NCBI RefSeq assembly: GCF_018383585.1
Contig: NZ_JAHAMK010000017.1
Location: 39,501 to 102,230 of the forward strand
Source of the DNA: Microvirga sp. 3-52
Lineage (GTDB): Bacteria > Pseudomonadota > Alphaproteobacteria > Rhizobiales > Beijerinckiaceae
DNA length: 62,730 nucleotides
Direction: 5' to 3'
Part shown: positions 54,409 to 62,730 of the stretch, piece by piece
How positions within the stretch are numbered: position 1 is the stretch's first letter
Layout of the letters: each line of letters begins with the position of its first letter
Made by a program: the position numbers and the translations under genes
Notes under the pieces: generated by a model
What the model saw: the letters and a program-made list of their open reading frames with translations, nothing else
Database searches by the model: none
What the model was told of the DNA's origin: nothing

Positions 54409-56412
54409 ATGAGTCGCAACACCACCAACGACGTCCCGCCGGACATTCTGGACAACGAGGAAGACGATGAGTCCACAGCCGTCGAAAGCGGCTCGGACGT
54501 CGAGTTCGATCTGGAGGTCAATCCCGATTCGGTTCAGCGCGGCACCGAGGTCATCCGGCATTTCTGGAATACCCTTCCCAATGCGCCCGGCGTCTATCGC
54601 ATGCTCGATGCGAAGGGTGACGTGCTCTATGTCGGCAAGGCGAAGAGCCTGAAGAGCCGCGTCGGCTCCTACGCGCGCGGGCAGGCGCATTCGAACCGCA
54701 TCGCCCGGATGATCGGCCAGACCGCCTCGATGGAATTCGTCACCACGGCGACGGAGACCGAAGCGCTGCTGCTCGAGGCCAATCTCATCAAGCAGCTCAA
54801 GCCCCGCTACAACGTGCTGCTGCGGGACGACAAGTCGCTTCCCTACATCCTGCTCACCGCCGATCACGAGGCGCCGCAGCTCGTGAAGCATCGCGGCGCG
54901 AGGAAGCGCAAGGGCGATTACTACGGCCCCTTCGCCAGCGTCTGGGCGGTGAACCGCACCATCAATGCGCTGCAGCGCGCATTCCTGCTGCGCTCCTGCA
55001 ACGACAGCTATTACGAGAACCGCACGCGGCCCTGCCTGCTGTTCCAAATCAAGCGCTGCTCCGGGCCCTGCACCAACGAGATCTCGTCGGAGGAATATGC
55101 GGAGCTGGTCTCCGAGGCGCGCGCTTTCCTGTCAGGCAAGTCGAATGCGGTGAAGCAGCGCATTACGGACGAGATGCAAGCCGCGGCCGAGGAACTCGAG
55201 TTCGAGCGCGCCGCACGCTGCCGCGACCGGCTGGCGGCCCTGTCGGCCATCCAGGGCGTGCAGGGCATCAACACGCAGTCGGTGGAGGAGGCGGACGTCT
55301 TCGCCCTCGACGAGCAGGCCGGCCAGTTCTGCGTCGAGGTGTTCTTCTTCCGCAACTGGCAGAACTGGGGCAACCGCGCGTATTTCCCGAAGGCGGACAA
55401 GTCCATGAGCCGGGAGGAGGTTCTGGGCTCGTTCATGGCGCAGTTCTATGACGACAAGCCGGCCCCCCGCCTGATCCTGCTCTCGCACGAGATCGAGGAC
55501 GCCGAGCTCATGGCGGCGGCGCTCTCCACCCGGACCGAGACCCGGGTCGAGATCCATTCGCCTCAGCGCGGCGAGCGGCGCCAGCTCATCGAATACGCGC
55601 TGCGCAATGCCCGTGAGGCGCTGGGCCGGCGCCTCGCCGATACCTCGTCGCAGCAGAAGCTCCTCGTGTCCCTCGGCCAGGCCTTCGGGCTGCCGAAAGT
55701 GCCGAGGCGTGTGGAGGTCTACGACAACTCGCACATCATGGGCACCAATGCGGTGGGCGCCATGGTGGTGGCGGGTGTCAACGGCTTCATGAAGCAGCAT
55801 TACCGCACCTTCAACATGAAGTCCGAGGAACTGAAGCCCGGCGACGATTACGGCATGATGCGCGAGATGCTGCAGCGCCGCTTCGCCCGCCTGGTGAAGG
55901 AGGAGCCGAGGGGCTCGGAGGCGGACGGGCCGACGGGAGACGACGCCTTTCCCGCCTGGCCCGATCTGGTCCTGATCGACGGCGGCAAGGGCCAGCTGGA
56001 GGCGGCCCGACAAGCTCTGGCGGAGGTGGGCGTGAGCGAAGACGACGTGTCCCTGGTCGGCATCGCCAAGGGACGCGACCGCGATGCCGGGCGCGAGACC
56101 TTCTTCAAGCCCGGCCAGCCGCCCTTCAAGATGCCGCCGCGGGATCCCGCGCTCTATTTCGTGCAGCGCCTCCGCGACGAAGCTCACCGCTTCGCCATCG
56201 GGGCGCATCGCGCCAAACGCAAGCGCGAGCTGGTGAAGAACCCTCTCGACGAGATCCCCGGCATCGGGCCGACCCGCAAGCGGGCGCTCCTGCACCATTT
56301 TGGGACCGTCAAGGCGATCCAGCGCGCCGCCCTCGAGGACCTGATGAAGGCGCCCGGCGTCAATGCCGCAACGGCCCGCGCGGTCTTCGACTTCTTCCAT
56401 GAGAGGAGCTGA
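54409..56412 (+). CDS. uvrC: Excinuclease ABC subunit C
   Basis: A 667-residue UvrC that makes the two cuts in nucleotide excision repair. After an acidic N-terminal extension of about 45 residues (rich in Asp/Glu, not seen in the E. coli protein) come the GIY-YIG domain ([25 protein letters not shown]), the UVR motif ([18 protein letters not shown]), the RNase H-like domain ([24 protein letters not shown]) and two helix-hairpin-helix motifs ([17 protein letters not shown]). Confidence 0.96.
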   Translation: MSRNTTNDVPPDILDNEEDDESTAVESGSDVEFDLEVNPDSVQRGTEVIRHFWNTLPNAPGVYRMLDAKGDVLYVGKAKSLKSRVGSYARGQAHSNRIARMIGQTASMEFVTTATETEALLLEANLIKQLKPRYNVLLRDDKSLPYILLTADHEAPQLVKHRGARKRKGDYYGPFASVWAVNRTINALQRAFLLRSCNDSYYENRTRPCLLFQIKRCSGPCTNEISSEEYAELVSEARAFLSGKSNAVKQRITDEMQAAAEELEFERAARCRDRLAALSAIQGVQGINTQSVEEADVFALDEQAGQFCVEVFFFRNWQNWGNRAYFPKADKSMSREEVLGSFMAQFYDDKPAPRLILLSHEIEDAELMAAALSTRTETRVEIHSPQRGERRQLIEYALRNAREALGRRLADTSSQQKLLVSLGQAFGLPKVPRRVEVYDNSHIMGTNAVGAMVVAGVNGFMKQHYRTFNMKSEELKPGDDYGMMREMLQRRFARLVKEEPRGSEADGPTGDDAFPAWPDLVLIDGGKGQLEAARQALAEVGVSEDDVSLVGIAKGRDRDAGRETFFKPGQPPFKMPPRDPALYFVQRLRDEAHRFAIGAHRAKRKRELVKNPLDEIPGIGPTRKRALLHHFGTVKAIQRAALEDLMKAPGVNAATARAVFDFFHERS

Positions 56413-56539
56413 GCATGACAGTCCGGGGCACCAGAGGTCAGGCGGGCCTCACATTGCCGTGTTCGCCGGCTGGCGGGGGTGTGCAACCGAGGCTTGTCCG
56501 ATTGACGGACCGACCGTCCTCATGCTTCCTGCAGCTGTG

Positions 56540-57145
56540 ATGAAGACCGTTTCCTCCCTGGGCCGCTCGAAGGCTTTCAACCTGGCGAACATGCTGACCT
56601 ACGGTCGGCTCGTTGCGGTGCCGGCCGTGGTCGGCCTCCTGTTCTGGCCCGAGGACCATTGGTCGCGCTGGCTGGCTCTCATCGTGTTCGCCGTGGCGGC
56701 GATCACCGATTACCTCGACGGCTACGTGGCCCGGACCTTCGCCCAGCAATCGGCGCTCGGGCGCATGCTCGATCCCATCGCGGACAAGCTTCTCGTGGCC
56801 GCCTGCCTGCTGATGCTGGTGGCCGACGGCACGATCCACGGCTGGGCGCTGTGGGCGGCCATCGTCATCCTGTGCCGCGAGATCCTGGTCTCGGGCCTGC
56901 GCGAGTTCCTGGCCGAGCTGAAGGTCAGCGTTCCGGTGAGCCGGGTCGCCAAGTGGAAGACCACCCTCCAGCTCGTGGCCCTGGGCTTCCTGATCGCCGG
57001 GCCGGCCGGCGAGACGGTCCTGCCCAACAACACCCTGATCGGCATCGTCCTGCTCTGGGTCGCGGCGATCCTGACGATCTACACCGGCTGGGACTACTTC
57101 AAGAACGGCATCCACCACCTCGTCGACGAGGGTGAGAGGCCATGA
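56540..57145 (+). CDS. pgsA: CDP-diacylglycerol-glycerol-3-phosphate 3-phosphatidyltransferase
   Basis: The committed enzyme of phosphatidylglycerol synthesis in the inner membrane. The 201-residue protein has NLANMLTYGRL, the full CDP-alcohol motif DYLDGYVAR..G..D..D (ending GRMLDPIADK) and four to five helices. ATG 56522 is a possible start six codons earlier; neither has a strong ribosome site. The stop overlaps moaD (ATGA). Confidence 0.93.
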   Translation: MKTVSSLGRSKAFNLANMLTYGRLVAVPAVVGLLFWPEDHWSRWLALIVFAVAAITDYLDGYVARTFAQQSALGRMLDPIADKLLVAACLLMLVADGTIHGWALWAAIVILCREILVSGLREFLAELKVSVPVSRVAKWKTTLQLVALGFLIAGPAGETVLPNNTLIGIVLLWVAAILTIYTGWDYFKNGIHHLVDEGERP

Positions 57146-57393
57146 AGCTCGTCTATTTCGCCTGGGTGCGCGAGCGAATCGGCCGGACGGACGAGGAGGT
57201 CGCGGTGCCGGACGGCATTGGGACGGTCGCCGAACTGGTGCGCTGGCTGAGAGGCCGGGGTGAGGAATACGAGTATGCCTTCGAGAACGAAGGCATTGTC
57301 CGGGCTGCCATCGACCATGTCCACGTCAAGCCCGAGGCCCGGATTGCAGGGGCCCGGGAAATCGCCTTCTTCCCGCCCATGACAGGCGGCTAG
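57142..57393 (+). CDS. moaD: Molybdopterin synthase sulfur carrier subunit
   Basis: An 83-residue ubiquitin-like MoaD. It ends in the required Gly-Gly (FFPPMTGG), whose C-terminus is thiocarboxylated and gives sulfur to precursor Z. FAWVRERIG at the start and VRAAIDHVHV in the middle match the family. It is coupled to pgsA upstream and followed by moaE 22 bases later. Confidence 0.94.
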   Translation: MKLVYFAWVRERIGRTDEEVAVPDGIGTVAELVRWLRGRGEEYEYAFENEGIVRAAIDHVHVKPEARIAGAREIAFFPPMTGG

Positions 57394-57415
57394 CCTCTCG
57401 AGGGGCGGGACCGCC

Positions 57416-57871
57416 ATGGCACACACCATCCGCATCCAGGCCGAGCCCTTCGATGCCGCCGCCGAAACGGCGGCCCTGACCGACGGGAGGGCGGATATCG
57501 GGGCGGTCGTCGCCTTCACCGGCCTGTGCCGGGACGAGGACGGGCGGCTCGCGGCCCTCGAACTCGAGCATTACGCAGGCATGGCGGAGGCCGAGATCGG
57601 CCGCATCGCCGCCCAGGCGCAGACCCGCTGGAACCTTCTCGGCCTCACAATCATCCATCGGTTCGGCAAGATCGTGCCGGGCGAGGGAATCGTTCTCGTG
57701 CTCACGGCCAGCGCCAGCCGCCAAGCGGCCTTCGAGGCGGCCTCATTCCTGATGGACTACCTGAAAACCCACGCGCCTTTCTGGAAGCGCGAGCATCTCA
57801 AGGATGGATTGGTCGGCGCCTGGGTCGAGGCCAAGGAGGCCGACGACCGGGCGGCGGAAAGGTGGCGATAA
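57416..57871 (+). CDS. moaE: Molybdopterin synthase catalytic subunit
   Basis: A 151-residue MoaE with GAVVAFTGLCRDEDG at the start, LELEHYAGMAEAEI in the middle and PFWKREHLKDG, which contains the catalytic lysines. Together with MoaD it makes molybdopterin. mobA for the later guanylylation step lies at the other end of the window. Confidence 0.94.
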   Translation: MAHTIRIQAEPFDAAAETAALTDGRADIGAVVAFTGLCRDEDGRLAALELEHYAGMAEAEIGRIAAQAQTRWNLLGLTIIHRFGKIVPGEGIVLVLTASASRQAAFEAASFLMDYLKTHAPFWKREHLKDGLVGAWVEAKEADDRAAERWR

Positions 57872-57937
57872 TCGACGCTTGACGCGGTCTCGTGACAGGA
57901 TGAGCATCGTCCGTGAAATGACATACGGAGACGTCTC

Positions 57938-58186
57938 ATGCGCAGCGTCGTTGTCTTTCTCGGCCTGATCGCGGCAGCCCCGGTCTTGGCCCACGAAGTG
58001 CCGATGTCCCAGACGGCCCAGGCCCACAATCCGCTCGATTGCTATTGCCGGGCCCAAGGCAGGATGTTCGCGCCCGGAGAGAAGGTCTGTCTCAGGACCG
58101 CCGCGGGTCCCAAGCTGGCGCAGTGCCAGATGGAGATCAACGTGATGTCCTGGAGCATCACGGAAGTGCCCTGTCCGGAGACATGA
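57938..58186 (+). CDS. Small exported five-cysteine protein
   Basis: An 82-residue protein with a signal peptide ending VLA (residue 18). The mature part has five Cys at 35, 37, 51, 63 and 79, the first two as CYC. It resembles other short exported proteins of unknown role in Hyphomicrobiales. Odd Cys number allows two disulfides and one free thiol or metal ligand. Confidence 0.7.
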   Translation: MRSVVVFLGLIAAAPVLAHEVPMSQTAQAHNPLDCYCRAQGRMFAPGEKVCLRTAAGPKLAQCQMEINVMSWSITEVPCPET

Positions 58187-58188
58187 AA

Positions 58189-58212
58189 AACGCTGCCGGA
58201 GGCGGCAGCGTT
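58189..58212 (+). terminator. Hairpin after the five-cysteine gene
   Basis: AACGCTGCC, six bases, GGCAGCGTT. There is no T run, so termination is uncertain. Confidence 0.45.
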
Positions 58213-58261
58213 GAAACCATGAAATCGATGTTCGGCTCCACCAGGGGCCGTCGATGCTGTC

Positions 58262-58363
58262 TTAGAAAAGACCAGAAAAAACAGCGCAGATGAAGGAGAA
58301 GGAAACGCAGACGGCGGCGATGTTGAGCTTGGACGTCCAGTCCAGGTTCGAAGTCAGGTTCAT
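58262..58363 (-). CDS. 33-residue small membrane protein
   Basis: An ATG at 58363 with GAGGGG in front opens a 33-codon frame: polar start MNLTSNLDWTSKLN, then one membrane helix (about 15-33, IAAVCVSFSFICAVFSGLF). Similar short proteins of unknown role occur in Hyphomicrobiales, which is why I believe this one. A CtrA box lies 124 bases upstream. Confidence 0.6.
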   Translation of the reverse strand: MNLTSNLDWTSKLNIAAVCVSFSFICAVFSGLF

Positions 58364-58486
58364 CGAAGCCCCTCTTTCTGAAGGGGTTAATCCCCTATCT
58401 GAATGCAGAGGCACCCTATCAAACCTGCGGGATCCTGAGAAGCGCCCCGGAGTGTCGCAAACGACGTGGCTGCAAGCAATGTAATC

Positions 58487-58503
58487 GTTAACAAGAAGTT
58501 AAC
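58487..58503. promoter_or_regulatory. CtrA-type binding site
   Basis: GTTAACAAGAAGTTAAC gives TTAA-N7-TTAAC on both strands, the full consensus of the cell-cycle regulator CtrA. It lies between the divergent 33-residue gene and the extensin gene (192 bases away), in a 508-base gap with no other gene. Confidence 0.65.
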
Positions 58504-58694
58504 TCCTTGTTTCCCCAAGTGGAATATCTGCGCAAATTTAGTCGAAAAAAGTTCCTGCTCGATTCTGTCGCACCTGGGCACAGCGGGGATCGGTGTGCGA
58601 AACTGCGTCTGAGGGGAACCGAATCGAGCCGACTTCAGAGGACATTTTCCGACGTTGACCGGATGTTTACGACCTTTGGGCCAGTCTCCCGTTC

Positions 58695-59741
58695 ATGCGT
58701 CGTGGGTTAGTTGCGTTTTTTGCCCTATCGCTCATTGGGCTTGGGCTTACCGGTTGCGGGCTGTTTCGGTTCGAGCAGCGTGAGCCTTGGCGTGCCCAGG
58801 CCGAGGAGGCCTGCCTGTCGCAGCGCCTCGTGCAGCCCTCCGCCTATATGGCTCTCAGCTCCAAGATCGACGGGCCGGGCGTCTGCGGCATGGATTATCC
58901 GTTCAAGGTTTCGGCCTTCAACAACGGCGCGGTGGGGTTGAAGTCGAAGGTCACGCTGGCCTGCCCGATCATTCCCCGCATCGATACGTGGCTGGACGAG
59001 ATCGTCAGGCCCGCGGCCGAAATGTATTTCGGCGTGCCTCTGGCCGACATCAAGGCGGGCTCCTATTCCTGCCGTCCCCGCAACAACCAGCGGGGTGCGA
59101 AGGTCTCCGAGCACGCGTTCGGCAATGCGCTCGACGTGATGGGCTTCGTCCTGGCCGATGGCCGGGAGATCTCCGTGGTCAAGGGCTGGCGGGGAGGGGA
59201 TGCCACCGAACAGGAATTCCTGCGCGAGGCCTTCGTCGGCTCCTGCCGCTACTTCACCACGGTGCTCGGCCCGGGTTCCGACGCCTTCCATTACGATCAT
59301 TTCCATATCGACCTGGCGCGGCATGATCCCCGGGGCGAGCGGCGCATCTGCAAGCCGATCCTGAAATTCGCCCCCCGAATCGATCCCGAACGCAGCCGCG
59401 AGGCTCTCCAGAGCGCGGCGGCGTCAGGCGACCTGGCTCCCGTCGATCTGGAGCAGGACGTCCCAGACGGGGAGGCCCATATTCCGCCGGCGCCCCCGCC
59501 GCCGTCTCCGGTCATCTCCGCGCCGGTTCCCCCGGCGACACGCTATTCCTCCGGTGGGGCCTATGCGGCCGATCTGCCGGGACCGAATGCGGGATCTTCA
59601 AAGAACCCCATATCCCAGTCCTATTCCCCGGCGCCCCTTCCGCCCGCCGGCCGGCCGGCCGAACAGACCTATGCTCCCCCGAGGCAGCAGGGGCGTTCTT
59701 CAGGCCAGCCGATGATGCTCAACAGCCACGCCATCTATTAA
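58695..59741 (+). CDS. Extensin-family lipoprotein (LAS-type peptidase fold)
   Basis: A 348-residue protein with a lipobox LTGC (Cys21). Residues about 35-230 are the extensin-like C-terminal domain of bacteria, which has the LAS metallopeptidase pattern: SEHAFGNALD (His140, Asp147) and HYDHFHID (His202/His204). It has several conserved Cys. Residues 255-348 are Pro/Ser-rich and probably span the periplasm. A role in peptidoglycan cutting is likely but not shown. Confidence 0.85.
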   Translation: MRRGLVAFFALSLIGLGLTGCGLFRFEQREPWRAQAEEACLSQRLVQPSAYMALSSKIDGPGVCGMDYPFKVSAFNNGAVGLKSKVTLACPIIPRIDTWLDEIVRPAAEMYFGVPLADIKAGSYSCRPRNNQRGAKVSEHAFGNALDVMGFVLADGREISVVKGWRGGDATEQEFLREAFVGSCRYFTTVLGPGSDAFHYDHFHIDLARHDPRGERRICKPILKFAPRIDPERSREALQSAAASGDLAPVDLEQDVPDGEAHIPPAPPPPSPVISAPVPPATRYSSGGAYAADLPGPNAGSSKNPISQSYSPAPLPPAGRPAEQTYAPPRQQGRSSGQPMMLNSHAIY

Positions 59742-59822
59742 AGCGTAAGCGGATCTTGACCTTCGCGGGCGCCGCCCACATGGTCGATGTTATACGGTCT
59801 GTAGACTTGGCGGAGCATTCGA

Positions 59823-60254
59823 ATGAAGTGGCTGGCGGCTTTCATCTCCTGCATGTTGTTGAGCGCGCCTGCGCTTGCGCGCGAGATCAATCCCGCGGAA
59901 CGGCGGGAGGAGCCTTTCGACGCGTCGTTGCCGGCCTGCGCCGATCCCTCCGTGCTCCGGGACATCAGCTCGAGATTCGCCCATAAAGAGGGCCGGTTCT
60001 GGAATTCAGACCTCCAGCTGGTCGGCTTCGAGCGCGTGCGGGAAGTCGCATGGCGTCCCTGGGGGCTCGATTACATCCCCCGCCGCTTCTGCACCGGCAC
60101 CGTGATCGTGTCCGACGGCTACAAGCGGAGAATCAACTTCTCGATCCGTGAGGATCTCGGCTTCATCGGCATCGGCTGGAACACGGAGGCCTGCGTCGAC
60201 GGCCTCGACCGCCACTATTCTTTCGCGCCGCATTGCAAGCAGGCGGCTCCTTGA
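59823..60254 (+). CDS. Exported hypothetical protein
   Basis: A 143-residue protein with a signal peptide ending ALA (residue 19) and several Cys. The core LVGFERVREVAWRPWGLDYIPRRFCTGTVIVSDG and the ending CVDGLDRHYSFAPHCK are recognisable in other alphaproteobacteria, without a known role. The stop overlaps the TTG start of the RNase T2 gene, which suggests joint expression. Confidence 0.75.
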   Translation: MKWLAAFISCMLLSAPALAREINPAERREEPFDASLPACADPSVLRDISSRFAHKEGRFWNSDLQLVGFERVREVAWRPWGLDYIPRRFCTGTVIVSDGYKRRINFSIREDLGFIGIGWNTEACVDGLDRHYSFAPHCKQAAP

Positions 60255-60913
60255 TCCTGCGCTGGTGCCTTGCCTTCGCGGGCGCCTGCCTTCTCTCGAT
60301 CCTTCCTTCTGCAGCTCAGGGCCCCCGGGAGGCGAGGGGCGCCCCCATGGGGCAGTTCGACTTCTATGTCCTGGCTCTTTCCTGGTCGCCCGGCTTCTGC
60401 GAGAACAGCGGCAGCCGAAGCCGGCAATGCGATACCGGCAGCGGTCTCGGCTTCGTGACCCATGGCCTATGGCCCCAGCGGGAGCAGGGCTATCCCAGCT
60501 TCTGCGAGCCGAGCGGCCGCTTCGTTCCGCGGGCGGCGCTCGCCGATGCCAGCGGCCTGTTCCCTGACGACAACCTGGCGCGCTATCAGTGGCGCAAGCA
60601 CGGAACCTGCACGGGCGAGTCGCCGAGCGGCTATTTCCGGGCGGTTCGGCAGGCCCGCGAACTCGTGCGCATCCCGGACGGGTTCAAGTCCCTGGACAGC
60701 CGCTCCAAGGTGCTACCGAGCGAGATCGAGCGCGCCTTCATGAACGCCAATCCGGGCTTGCATGCCGACATGGTTTCCGTTTCCTGCGGACGGCGTATTT
60801 TTCAGGAGGTCCGCATCTGCCTTGCCAAGGATCTGCGTGGCTTCCGCCGGTGTCCGGAGGTCGACGGAGACAGTTGCCGCGCAGGCGAGATTACGGTCCC
60901 GGCGGTGAGATAG
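60251..60913 (+). CDS. Exported ribonuclease T2
   Basis: A 220-residue RNase T2 with a signal peptide (about 1-23) for the periplasm. Active-site block CAS I is intact: FVTHGLWPQ with His71. Block CAS II reads YQWRKHGTC with Lys116 and His117, so the usual His-Glu of HEWxKHG is Tyr-Gln here. The TTG at 60251 overlaps the previous stop; another TTG lies at 60233. These enzymes degrade RNA without sequence preference. Confidence 0.87.
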   Translation: MILRWCLAFAGACLLSILPSAAQGPREARGAPMGQFDFYVLALSWSPGFCENSGSRSRQCDTGSGLGFVTHGLWPQREQGYPSFCEPSGRFVPRAALADASGLFPDDNLARYQWRKHGTCTGESPSGYFRAVRQARELVRIPDGFKSLDSRSKVLPSEIERAFMNANPGLHADMVSVSCGRRIFQEVRICLAKDLRGFRRCPEVDGDSCRAGEITVPAVR

Positions 60914-60943
60914 GGCATCGAAGGATGCGCCCAAAAGGGAGAC

Positions 60944-60990
60944 GAGCATCGGATCGCCCCCAAAGTGAGGTCTACTTTTGAATCCGATGG
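60944..60990. repeat. Decayed copy of the second palindrome family
   Basis: GAGCATCGGAT..CCCAAAGT..ACTTTTGAATCCGATGG is a worn relative of the palindrome at 39728-39778, ending 12 bases before rlmJ. Confidence 0.55.
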
Positions 60991-61002
60991 TTTAGGACGA
61001 CA

Positions 61003-61851
61003 ATGAATTACCGACACGCCTTTCACGCCGGCAATTTCGCCGACGTCATGAAGCACGCTCTCCTGGTGCGTATCCTGGTCTATCTGCAGCGCAAGGAGAC
61101 ACCGCTGCGCGTCATCGACACCCATGCGGGGATCGGTCTTTACGACCTTGCCGGCGACGAGGCCGGACGGACAGGGGAGTGGGTCGAAGGGATCGGGCGC
61201 CTGGGCGAGGCCTTTTCGCCTGACGTGGAGGAGATCCTCGCCCCCTACCGGAGCGTGGTGGCCGACGTGCGAGCACGGCATGGCGCGACCGCCTATCCCG
61301 GTTCGCCAGCGATTGTGCGCGAGCTTCTGCGGCGGCAGGACCGGGGCGTGTTCGTGGAACTGCACCCGGCCGATCACGCGGTGCTGAACGAGGCCTACAA
61401 TGAGGTGGCGAATCTCAAGGTGATGCATCTGGACGGCTGGACGGCGCTTCATGCGCTGATTCCGCCGAAGGAGAAGCGTGGACTCGTGCTCATCGATCCG
61501 CCTTACGAGAAGCCCGACGAACTGGACCGGCTCGGGACGGAGTTGATCGCCGCTCTGAAGAAATGGCCCACCGGCGTCTATGCCGGCTGGTATCCGATCA
61601 AGGATGTCGACCCTGTCGATGCGGCGGCGGCACAACTGCATGAGGAAAGCACACGCCCGGGGCTTCGCCTCGAACTCTATGTGGATGATCCGCGCGATCC
61701 GTCGCGGCTCAACGGCAGCGGCCTCTTCGTCCTCAATCCGCCTTGGTCTCTGAGAGAGGAGGCGGAAAGGCTGCTGCCGGCTTTGGCGGAGCGCCTGTCG
61801 CGCAGCGGCTACGGGGCTTATCGCTGTGAAGCCTTCGGGCCTCCTGCTTAA
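61003..61851 (+). CDS. rlmJ: 23S rRNA (adenine-2030 N6)-methyltransferase RlmJ
   Basis: A 282-residue methyltransferase. The family start NYRHAFHAGNFADVMKHALL, SAM site IDTHAGIGLYDL and catalytic motif LIDPPYE (DPPY) are all present, along with KWPTGVYAGWYPIK. It modifies A2030 of 23S rRNA. Length is as expected. Confidence 0.94.
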   Translation: MNYRHAFHAGNFADVMKHALLVRILVYLQRKETPLRVIDTHAGIGLYDLAGDEAGRTGEWVEGIGRLGEAFSPDVEEILAPYRSVVADVRARHGATAYPGSPAIVRELLRRQDRGVFVELHPADHAVLNEAYNEVANLKVMHLDGWTALHALIPPKEKRGLVLIDPPYEKPDELDRLGTELIAALKKWPTGVYAGWYPIKDVDPVDAAAAQLHEESTRPGLRLELYVDDPRDPSRLNGSGLFVLNPPWSLREEAERLLPALAERLSRSGYGAYRCEAFGPPA

Positions 61852-61915
61852 AGCGGATTGCCGTTCGGGACGCGAGCGTTCATGACTCCTGTCATTCTCT
61901 CACCAGGGGTCATCA

Positions 61916-62521
61916 ATGCTCGTTCTCCGCTCCTCGCCCGCATCGCCCTTCGGGCGGAAGGTCAAACTCTCCGCCTCGATCCTCGGACTCTCCGATCGCA
62001 TCCAGATCGTCGATGCGGATACCTTGAACCCTGAGGATTCCATCCGGCGGCAGAATCCGCTGGGCAAGATCCCGGCGCTGATTCTGGAGAACGGCGACGT
62101 GCTCTACGATTCCCGCGTGATCGTGGATTTCCTCGATCATCTCGCCGGGGGCGGCGGCATCATCCCCAATGGTCCGGAGAGATTCTCCGCCCTGCGCGAT
62201 CAGGCACTTGCCGACGGCATCACGGATGCGGCGCTGCTGCAGGTCTACGAGGGCCGCTTCCGACCGGAAGACAGACATGAGCCGAAATGGGTCAGCCACC
62301 AGGCCGACAAGGTGCGCCGCGGTCTCGATCACGCGGAGGCTCATCTCTCGGCAGCAGGCCAGCCTCTTCATATCGGCCAGATCGCTCTCGCCTGTGCGCT
62401 GGGCTATCTCGATCTGCGCTTCGGCGGCCGCTGGCGCGAGAGCTATCCCAGGCTCGTCGCCTGGGTGGCCGATTTCGAATCCCGCGTCCCGGCCTATTCC
62501 AAGACCAGGGTGACGCCATAA
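61916..62521 (+). CDS. Glutathione S-transferase-family protein
   Basis: A 201-residue GST-fold protein. The N-terminal thioredoxin domain has RSSPASPFGRKVKLSASILGL, the cis-Pro NPLGKIPAL and the glutathione-binding DSRVIVDFLD. The helical C-domain ends YPRLVAWVADFESRVPAYSKT. The region near residue 6 has SSPASPF, so Ser is the likely active residue. A bidirectional terminator follows. Confidence 0.87.
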   Translation: MLVLRSSPASPFGRKVKLSASILGLSDRIQIVDADTLNPEDSIRRQNPLGKIPALILENGDVLYDSRVIVDFLDHLAGGGGIIPNGPERFSALRDQALADGITDAALLQVYEGRFRPEDRHEPKWVSHQADKVRRGLDHAEAHLSAAGQPLHIGQIALACALGYLDLRFGGRWRESYPRLVAWVADFESRVPAYSKTRVTP

Positions 62522-62526
62522 AATAA

Positions 62527-62554
62527 AAAGGCCCGGGCGTTGACCCGGGCCTTT
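62527..62554. terminator. Terminator between the GST and porin genes
   Basis: AAAGGCCCGGG, six bases, CCCGGGCCTTT, a perfect 11-bp stem with A and T runs on the two sides, fitting termination from both directions. Confidence 0.85.
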
Positions 62555-62578
62555 CGTCGATCGCGTGAGCGATGGATC

Positions 62579-62730
62579 TTAGTAGGTGCCGAACTTGAAG
62601 TTCAGACCGGCACGCACCACGCCGAACTCGCTCTCGTCGCTGCCGCCCGTTGCGGTCGGGCTGACGAAGTTGTCGTCGCGCTCGAGGTTCACGTACAGAC
62701 CTTCGATCTTGGCGGTCAGGTTGTTCGTGA
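62579..62730 (-). CDS. Outer-membrane beta-barrel protein, C-terminal end (5' end outside window)
   Basis: The frame is open to the window edge and ends in GVVRAGLNFKFGTY, the closing strand of an Omp25/Omp31-like alphaproteobacterial porin with a C-terminal aromatic residue. The preceding strand NLTAKIEGLYVNLER alternates hydrophobic and polar residues. Only about 49 residues are visible. Confidence 0.75.
   Translation of the reverse strand, partial: TNNLTAKIEGLYVNLERDDNFVSPTATGGSDESEFGVVRAGLNFKFGTY

Noticed and set aside
58615..58656. A GGAAC...CGTT pair upstream of the extensin gene
   Set aside because: The spacer is 33 bases, too long for an EcfG promoter.

Overview
The window looks like chromosomal DNA of an alphaproteobacterium of the order Hyphomicrobiales (Rhizobiales), most likely a Methylobacteriaceae/Microvirga- or Bradyrhizobium-like organism. 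The evidence is the high GC content, an Irr-type iron control element in front of mbfA, EcfG-type general stress promoters, a CtrA box, the DUF1285-NUDIX-DUF6111-cca and prs/rplY/pth/ychF gene orders, and many short palindromic intergenic repeats. No phage, plasmid, CRISPR array, transposase, rRNA or tRNA gene was seen. Almost all genes are ordinary chromosomal genes. The unusual material lies in intergenic repeats, regulatory sites, small proteins and a few odd protein architectures.

Layout. 1-11.3 kb: end of gabD, a HAD phosphatase, glycerate 2-kinase, an orphan histidine kinase, a CsbD stress protein, the overlapping mrp-mobA-tusA operon (Fe-S, molybdenum cofactor and sulfur delivery), a flavin-fold stress protein, a PQQ sugar dehydrogenase with a small cytochrome c, and the overlapping pncB-pxpA pair. 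11.3-24.7 kb: three tandem palindromic repeats, a fluoroacetate-dehalogenase-like hydrolase, an M15 peptidase, a DUF4112 pair, a basic amino acid ABC transporter (hisQMP) with two paralogous binding proteins, an FAH-family hydrolase, a DUF4142 protein interrupted by a glycine zipper, a phosphoesterase, the iron exporter mbfA, a NUDIX protein and a GNAT protein.

24.9-36.4 kb: a minus-strand cluster of MoxR ATPase, DUF58, DUF4159 and a VWA-like membrane protein, with a divergent DUF1285-NUDIX-DUF6111-cca operon, then hemF and trmL. 36.6-44.9 kb: the cytochrome bc1 operon petABC, a 2H phosphoesterase, a cupin, a purine/methylthioadenosine salvage group (mtnP, apt, HD phosphohydrolase), a double MaoC protein and endonuclease V. 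45-53 kb: a DoxX-like membrane protein with a His-rich tail, truncated hemoglobin, an alpha/beta hydrolase, ychF, pth, rplY, prs and a lipoprotein. 53-62.7 kb: benE, uvrC-pgsA-moaD-moaE, small exported proteins, an extensin-family lipoprotein, RNase T2, rlmJ, a glutathione transferase and the end of an outer-membrane porin gene.

The strongest structural signal not explained by genes is a family of ten roughly 88-bp composite elements. Each joins one ATCACCGG-type hairpin to one ATGGCCGG-type hairpin. They occur in both orientations, always in 3' or tandem intergenic gaps and never in divergent promoter gaps. I do not see a clearly new multi-gene defence or biosynthetic system. The MoxR/VWA cluster and the glycine-zipper DUF4142 protein are the best candidates for undescribed biology.
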